From positions 186,001 through 250,000 of the forward strand of contig JAGAON010000009.1 of the NCBI GenBank assembly GCA_017623655.1: a stretch of DNA of 64,000 nt. Reading direction: 5' to 3'. The notes below the pieces were generated by a model. It searched no databases. It had not been told where the DNA came from and saw only the letters and a program-made list of their open reading frames with translations. Both the position numbers and the translations under genes were made by a program. Positions 8,545 to 16,187 of this stretch are shown piece after piece (position 1 is the stretch's first letter; the number at the start of each line of letters is the position of its first letter). The stretch is from Prevotella sp. Lineage in GTDB: Bacteria; Bacteroidota; Bacteroidia; Bacteroidales; Bacteroidaceae.

Positions 8545-9495
8545 ATGCCGATAATCAGATTCCTCAAAAACTGGACACTCCCGGTATCAATGATAACGGG
8601 AGCCTTGGCCTACCTGATAGGCCGCGAGTTGCCTTTCACGGCCGGCGCAAAGGCGGATTTGCTCTGGATGACGGAGATGTTGCAGCCCATACTGCTGTTC
8701 CTGATGCTCTTCGTGTCCTTCTGTAAGATAAAGCCCTCAGCCCTTCGCCCGCACAGGTGGCACGTATGGCTGATGCTAACCCAATGCACACTGTTCACCG
8801 TCTGCTGCCTGCTGCTGTGGCTTTTCCCGCAGACTGACGCGCGATTGGTAATAGAGGGTTTCATGCTTGCCGTGGTATGCCCCACCGCTACGGCCTGCGC
8901 CGTGGTGACGCAGAAGCTCGGCGGCGACTCGGCGGCAACCACCTCCTACACCATCATCATCAACATGGCGGTGGCCTTGCTGTGCCCCCTGCTCCTTCCG
9001 GTGGCTCACCCGCAGGCAGGAATGACGTTCATACCCGCCTTCATCACTATAATAAACAAGGTGTTCCCGCTGCTTATCGTCCCGTTGTTCCTCTCATGGT
9101 TCGTGAGATACCTCATGCCCCGCTTCCACAGCATGATACTCCGGCAGAAAGATTTGGCCTTCTATATGTGGGCAGTGTCGCTGGCCATAGCCATTGCGGT
9201 AACTTGCAGGGCACTGGTACACAGCGACGAGAGCCTTTGGCACGTGGGAGGCATAGCCGTAGCGACACTGGCAGCCTGCCTGTTCCAGTTCGCTTTCGGC
9301 AAATGGATAGGCAGGCACTACGGCATGAGGCTTGAAGCCGGACAGGCGATGGGGCAGAAAAACACGGTGTTCATAATCTGGCTGGGCTACACTTTCCTTT
9401 CTCCCATCACCGCGACAGCAGGCGGTTTCTATTCCATCTGGCACAACGTGATGAACTCCTACCAGCTTTACAAGAAGAGGAAAGGAACATTGTAG
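8545..9495 (+). CDS. BASS-type membrane transporter
   Basis: A 316-residue integral membrane protein with about nine or ten hydrophobic helices spread through its length. The pattern VCPTATACAVVTQKLGGD (about residue 112) and a late GQAMGQKNTVF (about 265) fit the bile acid:sodium symporter superfamily, whose two discontinuous core helices carry such polar turns. The substrate is unknown; other BASS members move bile acids, pyruvate, pantothenate or arsenite. It begins 2 bases after the kinase-RapZ gene and ends the three-gene operon. Confidence 0.72.
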   Translation: MPIIRFLKNWTLPVSMITGALAYLIGRELPFTAGAKADLLWMTEMLQPILLFLMLFVSFCKIKPSALRPHRWHVWLMLTQCTLFTVCCLLLWLFPQTDARLVIEGFMLAVVCPTATACAVVTQKLGGDSAATTSYTIIINMAVALLCPLLLPVAHPQAGMTFIPAFITIINKVFPLLIVPLFLSWFVRYLMPRFHSMILRQKDLAFYMWAVSLAIAIAVTCRALVHSDESLWHVGGIAVATLAACLFQFAFGKWIGRHYGMRLEAGQAMGQKNTVFIIWLGYTFLSPITATAGGFYSIWHNVMNSYQLYKKRKGTL

Positions 9496-9562
9496 AAGAT
9501 AAACGGATGCTGACAGCAACGCAAACGCCATCAACTTCCCGACGCAAATAATTGCAAACATC

Positions 9563-9801
9563 GTTGTAGGGACGCACGTTGGTGCGTCCGCCGATACCGT
9601 AAACGCGATGATTCGGACGCGCCCGCTCGGCTTGGCCGCTTGCCATAGGCTTTATGCCGGCGGCACCAAGGCGCGTCCCTACAAGGCGTTGAAAATCAAG
9701 GCATAACAAAAGCCTCCGCAAAAGGGTGCTGATTGCATTGTAAAAGGGTGCTGATTACACAGTGATCAGGTGCTGATTACAGTGTAATCAGCACCCTTTT
9801 G
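9563..9801. repeat. Composite intergenic repeat, copy 2
   Basis: The inverted-repeat module (9563-9690) has its second arm interrupted by about 45 bp (CCGCTCGGCTTGGCCGCTTG... to ...GCCGGCGGCACC, about 9622-9667). The tandem module holds 22-bp units at 9720-9741, 9742-9763 and 9764-9785, plus an inverted part-unit to 9801. It lies between the convergent BASS transporter and yraN genes. The rest of this 418-base gap holds only the yraN terminator. Confidence 0.85.
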
Positions 9802-9893
9802 TTTCGGGACCGTCAAGCGTTTGCCGCACGAAGCAAAAAACACACGGCGCAGAGACGATGTACCACATCGTCCCAATAACCATTGGCGGCATG

Positions 9894-9937
9894 AAAAACA
9901 AGCGTCCCGGCCGCTACCAGCAACCGGGACGCTTGTT
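9894..9937 (-). terminator. Terminator overlapping the end of yraN
   Basis: On the minus strand AACAAGCGTCCCGG (9937-9924) and CCGGGACGCTTGTT (9910-9897) form a perfect 14-bp stem with a 13-base loop, followed by a run of T. The yraN stop codon (9916-9914) lies in the loop, so the 5' arm codes for the last residues of the protein. Confidence 0.8.
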
Positions 9938-10351
9938 GTAATATGCGCTTTTGCGCTGTCTGTCCGTAAACTGATACCTCGACGTTACGTCAAAGGCATC
10001 CTCCTTATGTTCTATGGTAAACCCGCCGTCCGGCGTGCCTGTGACGGATATTGTGTCGTAACGCACGGCGAGATGGTCCAGCCGGAAGAGCCTGACATAA
10101 TCCGCCGTGGCGATGATTATGTTGTTGCGCTTCTCCGTGTCTATCGCCTTGTCCGGCTCACCCATCATCGCCGTAGTGCGTGTCTTCACTTCCACCACCA
10201 ACAGCGTGGTCATATCCTCGTCTATCGCGACGATGTCAATGTCGCGGTGTCCGCTGCGCCAGTCACGGTGCCTGATGTACCATCCCTTCTTTATCAGGTA
10301 TTCCTCCGCCACGTCCTCACCCCGGCGTCCGAGGTCATTGTGGGCTGCCAT
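9914..10351 (-). CDS. yraN: YraN/UPF0102 family endonuclease-like protein
   Basis: A 145-residue member of the UPF0102 (YraN) family, a restriction-endonuclease-like fold of unproven cellular role. The family signature is clear: LGRRGEDVAEEYL near the N-terminus, then GHRDIDIVAID (about residue 34) and LLVVEVKTRT (about 49), giving the D...ExK nuclease-type motif. It is some 20-25 residues longer than many homologues, with a basic tail that is encoded within the terminator stem. It starts 5 bases after the DUF4301 gene and is cotranscribed with it. Confidence 0.88.
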   Translation of the reverse strand: MAAHNDLGRRGEDVAEEYLIKKGWYIRHRDWRSGHRDIDIVAIDEDMTTLLVVEVKTRTTAMMGEPDKAIDTEKRNNIIIATADYVRLFRLDHLAVRYDTISVTGTPDGGFTIEHKEDAFDVTSRYQFTDRQRKSAYYNKRPGCW

Positions 10352-10356
10352 AGGGA

Positions 10357-11874
10357 TTACTGGTGCTGTTCGCGCAGCAGGTCATTGACCGTCTTGACCG
10401 GGTTGAACGTGCCGAGAGGCACTTCCACGAACACTGTTGACCAGTCGCTCATGGCTCCGTTCCACAGTCCGGGCAGCTCCAGCGCACGCAGTTCCTTGCC
10501 GTTCTTGCTCTTGGAAGAGATGAAGCCCGTGGTCTTGTCAACATAGTCGGGCAGGTTATAGGCGTTGCCCTTGGCGTCCCTCACGGCGCATACGAGGTCA
10601 ACGGGGTTGAAGTGCGTGCCGTTTGTGAACATCTGCATATACTCCTTGTTGGCCTTGTCTATCTGGCTTGACTCCAATATCTGCAATGACACGGTGCCGT
10701 CCTGATTGTAGGTGAGGAAAGGTCCTCCGCCCGGTTCGCCCACATTCTTCACCACTCCGCACACGCGCATCGGGCGGTTGAGCTTGTTTTTGAGGTAGAT
10801 GACGAGTTCCGCGTCTTCCAGTTCCTTTATGTCGCTCTTGCGGCAGCACAGGTCTTGCTGCACAAAGCGGATTATCTCTTCCAGCTTGGCATGGTCATAC
10901 TGTCCGCCCTCAAGCACCTGTGCATACTCAAACGCCTTTGCCTGCAACGTCACGAGCACTCCGGCGATGACCTGTTTCCACTGCACCGTCTCCGGTTTCA
11001 GGCGGTCCGGCACCACATTGTCTATGTTTTTGATGAATACAACGTCGGCGTTTATCTCGTTGAGGTTCTCTATCAGCGCGCCGTGTCCGGCCGGTCTGAA
11101 CAGCAGCGAGCCGTCACTGTTGCGGAACAACGTGTTGTCCGGATTCACGGCAACGGTGTCCGTTGACGGCTTTTGCTCGGAGAAGGAGATGTTGTACTTC
11201 ACACCGTATTTTGATTCGTACTTTGCCGTCTTGTCGGCCACCTTCTGTTTGAAGAACGGCAGGTGCTCGTGGCTCACGGTAAAGTGTACGTTTGCCTCGC
11301 CGTTGGATGCGGCGTACAGTGCGCCCTCAACCAGATGCTCCTCCATAGGCGTGCGTGCGCCGTCGTCATATTTATGGAATGTCAGCATACCCTTCGGCAA
11401 CTGGCCGTAATTCAGCCCTCCGGCAGTGAGCATATTGGCCGCGACGGCCTTGTAATTGCCTTCCGCCATGAGCGTGTCGATGTCTTTCCCCTCGTTTTTC
11501 ACACACACATCGTTCAGTTCTTCGTAGAAGGCGAAGTCCTTGATGTGCGCAAAATATTTCTTCTCGAAGTCGGTCGTGGGTTCTGAGTAGTCTGCATCTA
11601 CAAAGGCGAACATATCCTTGAACATACGGCTTGCGGCTCCGGAAGCGGGCACGAACTTCACTATCTGTTTCCCGGAAGCCTTGTATGCCTCCCACGCCTT
11701 GACGTAATTGTCAATCTCTTCCGCCGAAGGGGCGATGATACCACGGCCTATCGCCGCCGCGGCTTCCAGTTTCAGAAAGGGAAAACCGTTCTCGAATTGC
11801 TTGAGTTGTGTGTCGATTTGTTGCCGGCTGATACCTTTTTCAGCCAGCTGCTTGAGGTCTTTTTCTTCTAACAT
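10357..11874 (-). CDS. DUF4301 family protein
   Basis: A 505-residue cytoplasmic protein of the DUF4301 family, found widely in Bacteroidetes and without a known function. The start is set at ATG 11874 (MLEEKDLKQLAEKG). The open frame runs 61 codons further, but that stretch contains the promoter and has no family resemblance. Features visible are a glycine/serine-rich FVPASGAASRMFKDM (about residue 77) that may be a phosphate-binding loop and a FRPAGHGALIENLN segment (about 260). It recalls sugar nucleotidyltransferase-like folds, but this is a guess. No signal peptide or membrane segment. Confidence 0.8.
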   Translation of the reverse strand: MLEEKDLKQLAEKGISRQQIDTQLKQFENGFPFLKLEAAAAIGRGIIAPSAEEIDNYVKAWEAYKASGKQIVKFVPASGAASRMFKDMFAFVDADYSEPTTDFEKKYFAHIKDFAFYEELNDVCVKNEGKDIDTLMAEGNYKAVAANMLTAGGLNYGQLPKGMLTFHKYDDGARTPMEEHLVEGALYAASNGEANVHFTVSHEHLPFFKQKVADKTAKYESKYGVKYNISFSEQKPSTDTVAVNPDNTLFRNSDGSLLFRPAGHGALIENLNEINADVVFIKNIDNVVPDRLKPETVQWKQVIAGVLVTLQAKAFEYAQVLEGGQYDHAKLEEIIRFVQQDLCCRKSDIKELEDAELVIYLKNKLNRPMRVCGVVKNVGEPGGGPFLTYNQDGTVSLQILESSQIDKANKEYMQMFTNGTHFNPVDLVCAVRDAKGNAYNLPDYVDKTTGFISSKSKNGKELRALELPGLWNGAMSDWSTVFVEVPLGTFNPVKTVNDLLREQHQ

Positions 11875-11937
11875 AGTATTAATTTTGGTGGTTTGTATGT
11901 ATTGCCTTTTGGTGGTTTTGCTATCGGTTGTTGGTTG

Positions 11938-11969
11938 CAAAGTTAAAGAATAAATCACATATAGCCAAA
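11938..11969 (-). promoter_or_regulatory. Promoter of the DUF4301-yraN operon
   Basis: On the minus strand TTTG (11969-11966), 20 bases, TAACTTTG (11945-11938). A transcription start near 11931 lies 57 bases before the chosen ATG and rules out the longer open frame as the protein. Confidence 0.75.
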
Positions 11970-12008
11970 TTTTTGCATGCTTTTTCACGCTAATCTTATT
12001 AAGATTTT

Positions 12009-12040
12009 CTTGCAAATTCCTACTTTTTGTTGTAACTTTG
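12009..12040 (+). promoter_or_regulatory. Promoter of the LytTR response regulator gene
   Basis: CTTG at 12009-12012, 20 bases, TAACTTTG at 12033-12040. The 5' untranslated region of about 73 bases contains a hairpin (GGCAAAC / GTTTGCC, 12053-12079). It is divergent from the DUF4301 promoter. Confidence 0.7.
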
Positions 12041-12119
12041 CAGAATGAGAGCGGCAAACACGCCTTCCGTGCGTTTGCCCGCGATGTTGCGATCCCTTTC
12101 TGTATAGCATTCTTATTAT

Positions 12120-12875
12120 ATGAAGATAGTAATATTTGAAGATGAGATATACACCTTCCATCAGCTTCGGCACATGCTGGAAGACATGAGTCCGGAGTAT
12201 GATGTCATAGGCCCCATACCGTCAGTGGAACAGGGTCGGGAGTATCTTTCGCTGCATCACGACACCGACATCATAATAGCCGATGTGGAACTGAATGACG
12301 GTCTCGTCTTTGACGCGCTGACATACGCCCCTGCCGATGTGCCGGTAATCTTCACGGCTGCCACCGGCGACAATGCGCTAAGGGCTTTCGGCTTTTACAG
12401 CCTGTCGTATCTTTTGAAGCCGGTAAGCGACGGATACCTTGCCGATGCCATGCGGAAGGCCGCCATACTGATTGCCGCAAGGAAACAGCCGGCGGCGGAA
12501 AAAACAAGAATGCTGCGCAGGACGCGGCAGAATCTCTACCGTGAGCGCTTTGTGGTGAAATCATTTAACGGCGAGAGGATGATTTCTCTATCTACCATAC
12601 AATATATAGTCTCTGAGCATAAGTCCACGTATCTGGTGTTGCTTGACGGGACATCGTGCCCCGTCGATATGCCGCTCAGTACGCTGGAGGAACAGCTTGA
12701 CCCGGAGAAATTTATGAGGGTCAACCGCAAGTACATCGTTCCGGTGGAACTGGTAAGCGGAATGGAGCGGCTGGTCAACGGCAAAGAGCTTCTTAAACTG
12801 AAATCGGACAGGTCGCCGGAAATAATTATCAGTCGCACACGCAAAGCGCAAGTGCGCAAATGGTTGGACCGGTAA
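12120..12875 (+). CDS. LytTR-family response regulator
   Basis: A 251-residue two-component response regulator of the LytR/AlgR type. Residues 1-118 are a receiver domain with the acidic pocket FEDE (about 7-9), the phosphoacceptor Asp in IIIADVEL (about 59), a TAA switch motif (about 80) and the conserved lysine in LLKP (about 102). Residues 148-250 are the LytTR DNA-binding domain, marked by FMRVNRKYIVP near residue 200. No histidine kinase gene is adjacent, so it is an orphan in this window. Directly downstream is a pair of direct repeats with 21-bp spacing, before an acyl-CoA ligase operon that it may control. Confidence 0.9.
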   Translation: MKIVIFEDEIYTFHQLRHMLEDMSPEYDVIGPIPSVEQGREYLSLHHDTDIIIADVELNDGLVFDALTYAPADVPVIFTAATGDNALRAFGFYSLSYLLKPVSDGYLADAMRKAAILIAARKQPAAEKTRMLRRTRQNLYRERFVVKSFNGERMISLSTIQYIVSEHKSTYLVLLDGTSCPVDMPLSTLEEQLDPEKFMRVNRKYIVPVELVSGMERLVNGKELLKLKSDRSPEIIISRTRKAQVRKWLDR

Positions 12876-12909
12876 GGACACTTCGGAAGGCAAAAAGGAC
12901 ACTTCGGAA
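12874..12909. promoter_or_regulatory. Direct repeats upstream of the acyl-CoA ligase operon
   Basis: AAGGACACTTCGGAA occurs at 12874-12888 and again, identical over 15 bases, at 12895-12909, a period of 21 bp or two helical turns. LytTR proteins bind pairs of direct repeats with about this period, and the gene just upstream encodes a LytTR protein. The repeats lie about 55-90 bases before the predicted start of the next operon, a typical activator position. The binding partner is inference. Confidence 0.5.
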
Positions 12910-12950
12910 TTAATAAACGTTAATCCAATCCCTATCATTTGGTGTTTTAA

Positions 12951-12958
12951 TACTTTTG
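12951..12958 (+). promoter_or_regulatory. -7 element before the acyl-CoA ligase gene
   Basis: TACTTTTG matches the Bacteroidetes -7 box and lies 33 bases before the ATG. No TTTG or TTG stands 20 bases upstream, so the promoter may need an activator. Confidence 0.45.
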
Positions 12959-12991
12959 CATTGCATTTAGCAAAATCTGTAAAACGAACAA

Positions 12992-14650
12992 ATGATAGGA
13001 AATTATTTACAAAAAGAACAATTCTCTTCATACGAGGACTTCCTGCAAAATTTTAAGGTGGAGGTGCCCGATGACTTTAACTTCGGGTATGATGTCATCG
13101 ACGCTTACGCAGAGAAAATGCCTGAGAAAGAGGCTATAATGTGGGTAAACGACCGTGGGGAGAAGAAGCATGTCACGTATCGCGCTTTCAAGAACACCAC
13201 AGATCGCTGCGCGGCTTTCCTGCAAGGCATCGGCGTTGAGAAGGGTGACAGGGTGATGTTGATACTGAAACGCCGCATAGAGTGGTGGTACACGATGGTG
13301 GCTTTGCACAAGATCGGTGCGGTGGCAATACCTGCCACGCACATGTTGACGGACAAGGACATACTGTATAGGTGCCACATGGCGAGCATAAGCTGTATCG
13401 TTGCCTGCGGAGATCCGCTGGTGTTGAACCACGTTCAGAAGGCACGCAGGTTCAGCCCGACGCTCAGACACTGCATATCCATAGGCCCAACCGTGCCGAA
13501 CGGATGGTTCGACTATTGGCGGGGAATAGAAGAAGCCGACACGTTCGTGATGCCGAAGCGCAACAAAGTGACTGACAATTTCCTGCTTTACTTTACCAGC
13601 GGCACTACGGGAGAGCCCAAAATGGTGATGCATGACTTCTCATATCCGCTGGCACACATCGTTACCGCCAAGTACTGGCACAACATACACGAAGGCTCAC
13701 TGCACCTTACGCTGGCCGATACGGGCTGGGGCAAGGCCGTATGGGGCAAGTTTTACGGTCAGATGCTGGCCGGCGGAACCGTCTTTGTGTATGACTATGA
13801 GGGGCATTTCAGTCCTGCCAACCTGCTGAAAGTGCTTCAGGACTATCACGTAACATCGTTCTGTGCGCCGCCTACGATATACCGTTTCCTTATAAGGGAG
13901 GACATTTCAGCCTACAATCTGTCCGCCCTCGAATGGTGCACCACTGCCGGCGAGGCTCTGAACCCAAGCGTTTTCGACGAGTGGAAGAAGAAAACGGGAA
14001 TCACAATATATGAGTCTTACGGACAAACGGAAACTACTCTCGTAGTGGGCACGTACCCATGGGTGAAGCCTAAGCCCGGTTCCATGGGCGTACGCAGCCC
14101 GCAGTTTGACATAGACGTGGTGGATGAGCACGGTAACCGCGTGAAGCCGATGGAGCATGGAGAGCTTGTAATACGTGTGGGGGACAGGAAACCGCTCGGA
14201 TTGTTCAAGTGTTACTACCGCAATGACGAGATGACGGAGAAGCGGATACAGAACGGCTTGTACTTCACCGGCGACATAGTGTATTATGATGAGGAAAAGT
14301 ATCTGTGGTATGTGTCACGCGCTGACGACGTGATAAAGACCTCCGGCTATCGTGTCGGACCCTTTGAGGTGGAGTCGGCACTGATGAGTCATCCCGCCGT
14401 TGTGGAGTGTGCGATAACCGCTGTGCCCGATGACATACGCGGACAGATAATAAAGGCCAGCATCGTTCTGGCCGAAGAGTACAGGGCAAAGGCTGGCGAT
14501 ACGCTGAAAAAGGAGTTGCAGGATCATGTGAAACGTGAGACTGCGCCGTACAAATATCCGCGAATCGTGGAGTTCGTTGATGAGCTTCCCAAGACTATCA
14601 GCGGCAAGATACGCCGTGTCGAGATACGGGAGAATGACATAAAGCAATAG
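12992..14650 (+). CDS. AMP-binding acyl-CoA synthetase
   Basis: A 552-residue enzyme of the acyl-adenylate-forming superfamily that activates a carboxylic acid with ATP and joins it to CoA. The P-loop-like YFTSGTTGEPKMV is at about residue 194, the adenine-binding YESYGQTETT at about 335, the hinge region YFTGDIVYYDEE at about 425, and the C-terminal catalytic lysine lies in KTISGKIRR near 538. Overall it resembles medium-chain (ACSM-like) ligases more than acetyl-CoA synthetase, which is longer. It leads an operon with a thioesterase (3-base gap) and truA. Confidence 0.85.
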   Translation: MIGNYLQKEQFSSYEDFLQNFKVEVPDDFNFGYDVIDAYAEKMPEKEAIMWVNDRGEKKHVTYRAFKNTTDRCAAFLQGIGVEKGDRVMLILKRRIEWWYTMVALHKIGAVAIPATHMLTDKDILYRCHMASISCIVACGDPLVLNHVQKARRFSPTLRHCISIGPTVPNGWFDYWRGIEEADTFVMPKRNKVTDNFLLYFTSGTTGEPKMVMHDFSYPLAHIVTAKYWHNIHEGSLHLTLADTGWGKAVWGKFYGQMLAGGTVFVYDYEGHFSPANLLKVLQDYHVTSFCAPPTIYRFLIREDISAYNLSALEWCTTAGEALNPSVFDEWKKKTGITIYESYGQTETTLVVGTYPWVKPKPGSMGVRSPQFDIDVVDEHGNRVKPMEHGELVIRVGDRKPLGLFKCYYRNDEMTEKRIQNGLYFTGDIVYYDEEKYLWYVSRADDVIKTSGYRVGPFEVESALMSHPAVVECAITAVPDDIRGQIIKASIVLAEEYRAKAGDTLKKELQDHVKRETAPYKYPRIVEFVDELPKTISGKIRRVEIRENDIKQ

Positions 14651-14653
14651 GAT

Positions 14654-15091
14654 ATGGAAGAAGAACCGCAGCAAGTGACTTTCAGTCATCAGATTCCTGC
14701 ACAGCTAAGGTTTTCTGACGTTGACCGTTTCGGCCACGTAAACAACTCCGTTTATTTCTCTTTGTTTGACATGAGCAAGGAAAGATACTTCATGGATGTG
14801 GTGGGGAAAGACGCTCTTCAGCAGGTGAGCATCGTGGTGGCCAATATCAACGCCAACTTTCTCGCGCCTATTTACTATCCTGACGAGATTGTCATACAGA
14901 CGTCCGTCGTGCATCTTGGCAACAAGAGTTTCACTCTCCGGCAGCGTGCCGTCAATGTGCGCACCAAGGAGGTGAAGTGCGATTGCCGGACAGTGATGGT
15001 GTGTTTCGACATGAATGACAAGGTGTCGATACCGATGCCGGATTACTTTAAGAGCAAGATTGCGGAATTTGAGGGACATAGCCTGTCATAA
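14654..15091 (+). CDS. Acyl-CoA thioesterase, 4HBT hot-dog fold
   Basis: A 145-residue hot-dog thioesterase. The family motif RFSDVDRFGHVNNSVYFSLFD (residues about 18-38) includes the catalytic Asp and the H-V-N-N-x-x-Y helix. It sits between an acyl-CoA ligase and truA with gaps of 3 and 2 bases. It probably hydrolyses an acyl-CoA from the same metabolic branch as the ligase product, though ligase and thioesterase together could form a futile cycle unless their specificities differ. It is only distantly similar to the thioesterase at 6588-6983. Confidence 0.85.
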   Translation: MEEEPQQVTFSHQIPAQLRFSDVDRFGHVNNSVYFSLFDMSKERYFMDVVGKDALQQVSIVVANINANFLAPIYYPDEIVIQTSVVHLGNKSFTLRQRAVNVRTKEVKCDCRTVMVCFDMNDKVSIPMPDYFKSKIAEFEGHSLS

Positions 15092-15093
15092 AT

Positions 15094-15891
15094 ATGCGTT
15101 ATTTCATTCACCTTTCATACGACGGCACGCGCTATCACGGATGGCAGATACAGCCCAACGGCGTATCCGTTGAGGGCGAGATAGAGCGTTGTCTGTCCAC
15201 GTTGCTGCACACACCGGTTGACATTGTTGGTGCGGGACGCACCGATGCCGGTGTCCACGCAAGGCACATGGTGGCGCATTTTGATGCCGTCCTGCCTGAT
15301 TTCAGGTGCAAGGGCGGCGGTATGTCAACCTTGGAGTTCCGTCTTAACAGGATGCTTCCGCCGGACATTGCCATACACAAGGTGGAGGAAGTGGACGATA
15401 CAATGCACGCAAGGTTCTCCGCAAAGGCAAGGACGTACCACTATTACGTCTCCACCGCCCGCTCCCCGTTCGGGAGACAATACGTCTGGCAGACGCATTT
15501 CGACCTTGATTTCCCGCTGATGAACGAGGCGGCGGCCATGCTTACGGACTATAACGACTTCGCTTGTTTCTGCAAAAGCCACACGGATGTGAAGACCACG
15601 CTGTGTGATGTGATGGAAGCGGGATGGATTCCGATGGACGGTAACGCCGTAAACCCGGTGCAACCGCTGTCCGCAGGGGACGTATCCGCAACCACGGAGT
15701 GGTATTTCCGCATCAAGGCCAACCGCTTTCTCCGCAACATGGTGCGTGCCATTGTCGGCACATTGGTTGAGGTTGGCCGTCACCGCATGACGCTTGACGA
15801 CTTCCGTCAGGTCATAGAAGGCAGGAAACGCACGCAGGCCGGCGAGTCGATGCCCGGTCATGCTCTGTTTCTTGAGCGCATAGAATACTGA
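15094..15891 (+). CDS. truA: tRNA pseudouridine(38-40) synthase TruA
   Basis: A 265-residue pseudouridine synthase modifying positions 38-40 in the tRNA anticodon stem. It shows SYDGTRYHGWQIQPNG at the N-terminus, the catalytic aspartate in GAGRTDAGVHA (about residue 50) and the late FLRNMVRAIVGTLVEVG (about 208). Length fits the family. It is the last gene of the ligase-thioesterase-truA operon and is followed by repeat copy 3. Confidence 0.95.
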   Translation: MRYFIHLSYDGTRYHGWQIQPNGVSVEGEIERCLSTLLHTPVDIVGAGRTDAGVHARHMVAHFDAVLPDFRCKGGGMSTLEFRLNRMLPPDIAIHKVEEVDDTMHARFSAKARTYHYYVSTARSPFGRQYVWQTHFDLDFPLMNEAAAMLTDYNDFACFCKSHTDVKTTLCDVMEAGWIPMDGNAVNPVQPLSAGDVSATTEWYFRIKANRFLRNMVRAIVGTLVEVGRHRMTLDDFRQVIEGRKRTQAGESMPGHALFLERIEY

Positions 15892-15935
15892 CCTTCCATT
15901 CCTATATTATATCTTGTAAGTCCAAATACAAAAAC

Positions 15936-16172
15936 AAACAGGTGCTGATTACCGTGTAATCAGCACCTGTTTGCGTTATAATCAGCACCAGATTACAATG
16001 TAATCAGCACCCTTTTGCAACGGCTTTTGTTATGCCTTGATTTCCAATCCGTTGTAGGGACGCACCTTCTTGCCGCCGGCATAAAGCCTATGGCAAGCGG
16101 CCAAGCCGAGCGGGTGCGTCCGAATCATCGGCCTTTCACACACCGGCGGACGCACCAAAGGGCGTCCCTACA
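15936..16172. repeat. Composite intergenic repeat, copy 3, reversed
   Basis: The whole composite is inverted relative to copies 1, 2, 5 and 6. Four 22-bp units stand at 15936-15957 (direct) and 15958-15979, 15980-16001 and 16002-16023 (inverted). The inverted-repeat module follows at 16051-16172, with the 45-bp insert at about 16066-16111. It fills the gap between the convergent truA and GH28-GH105 genes. Confidence 0.85.
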
Positions 16173-16187
16173 TCATGGAACAGGATA

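Noticed and set aside
11875-12057. Longer N-terminus of the DUF4301 protein
   Set aside because: It overlaps a consensus promoter and has no family resemblance.
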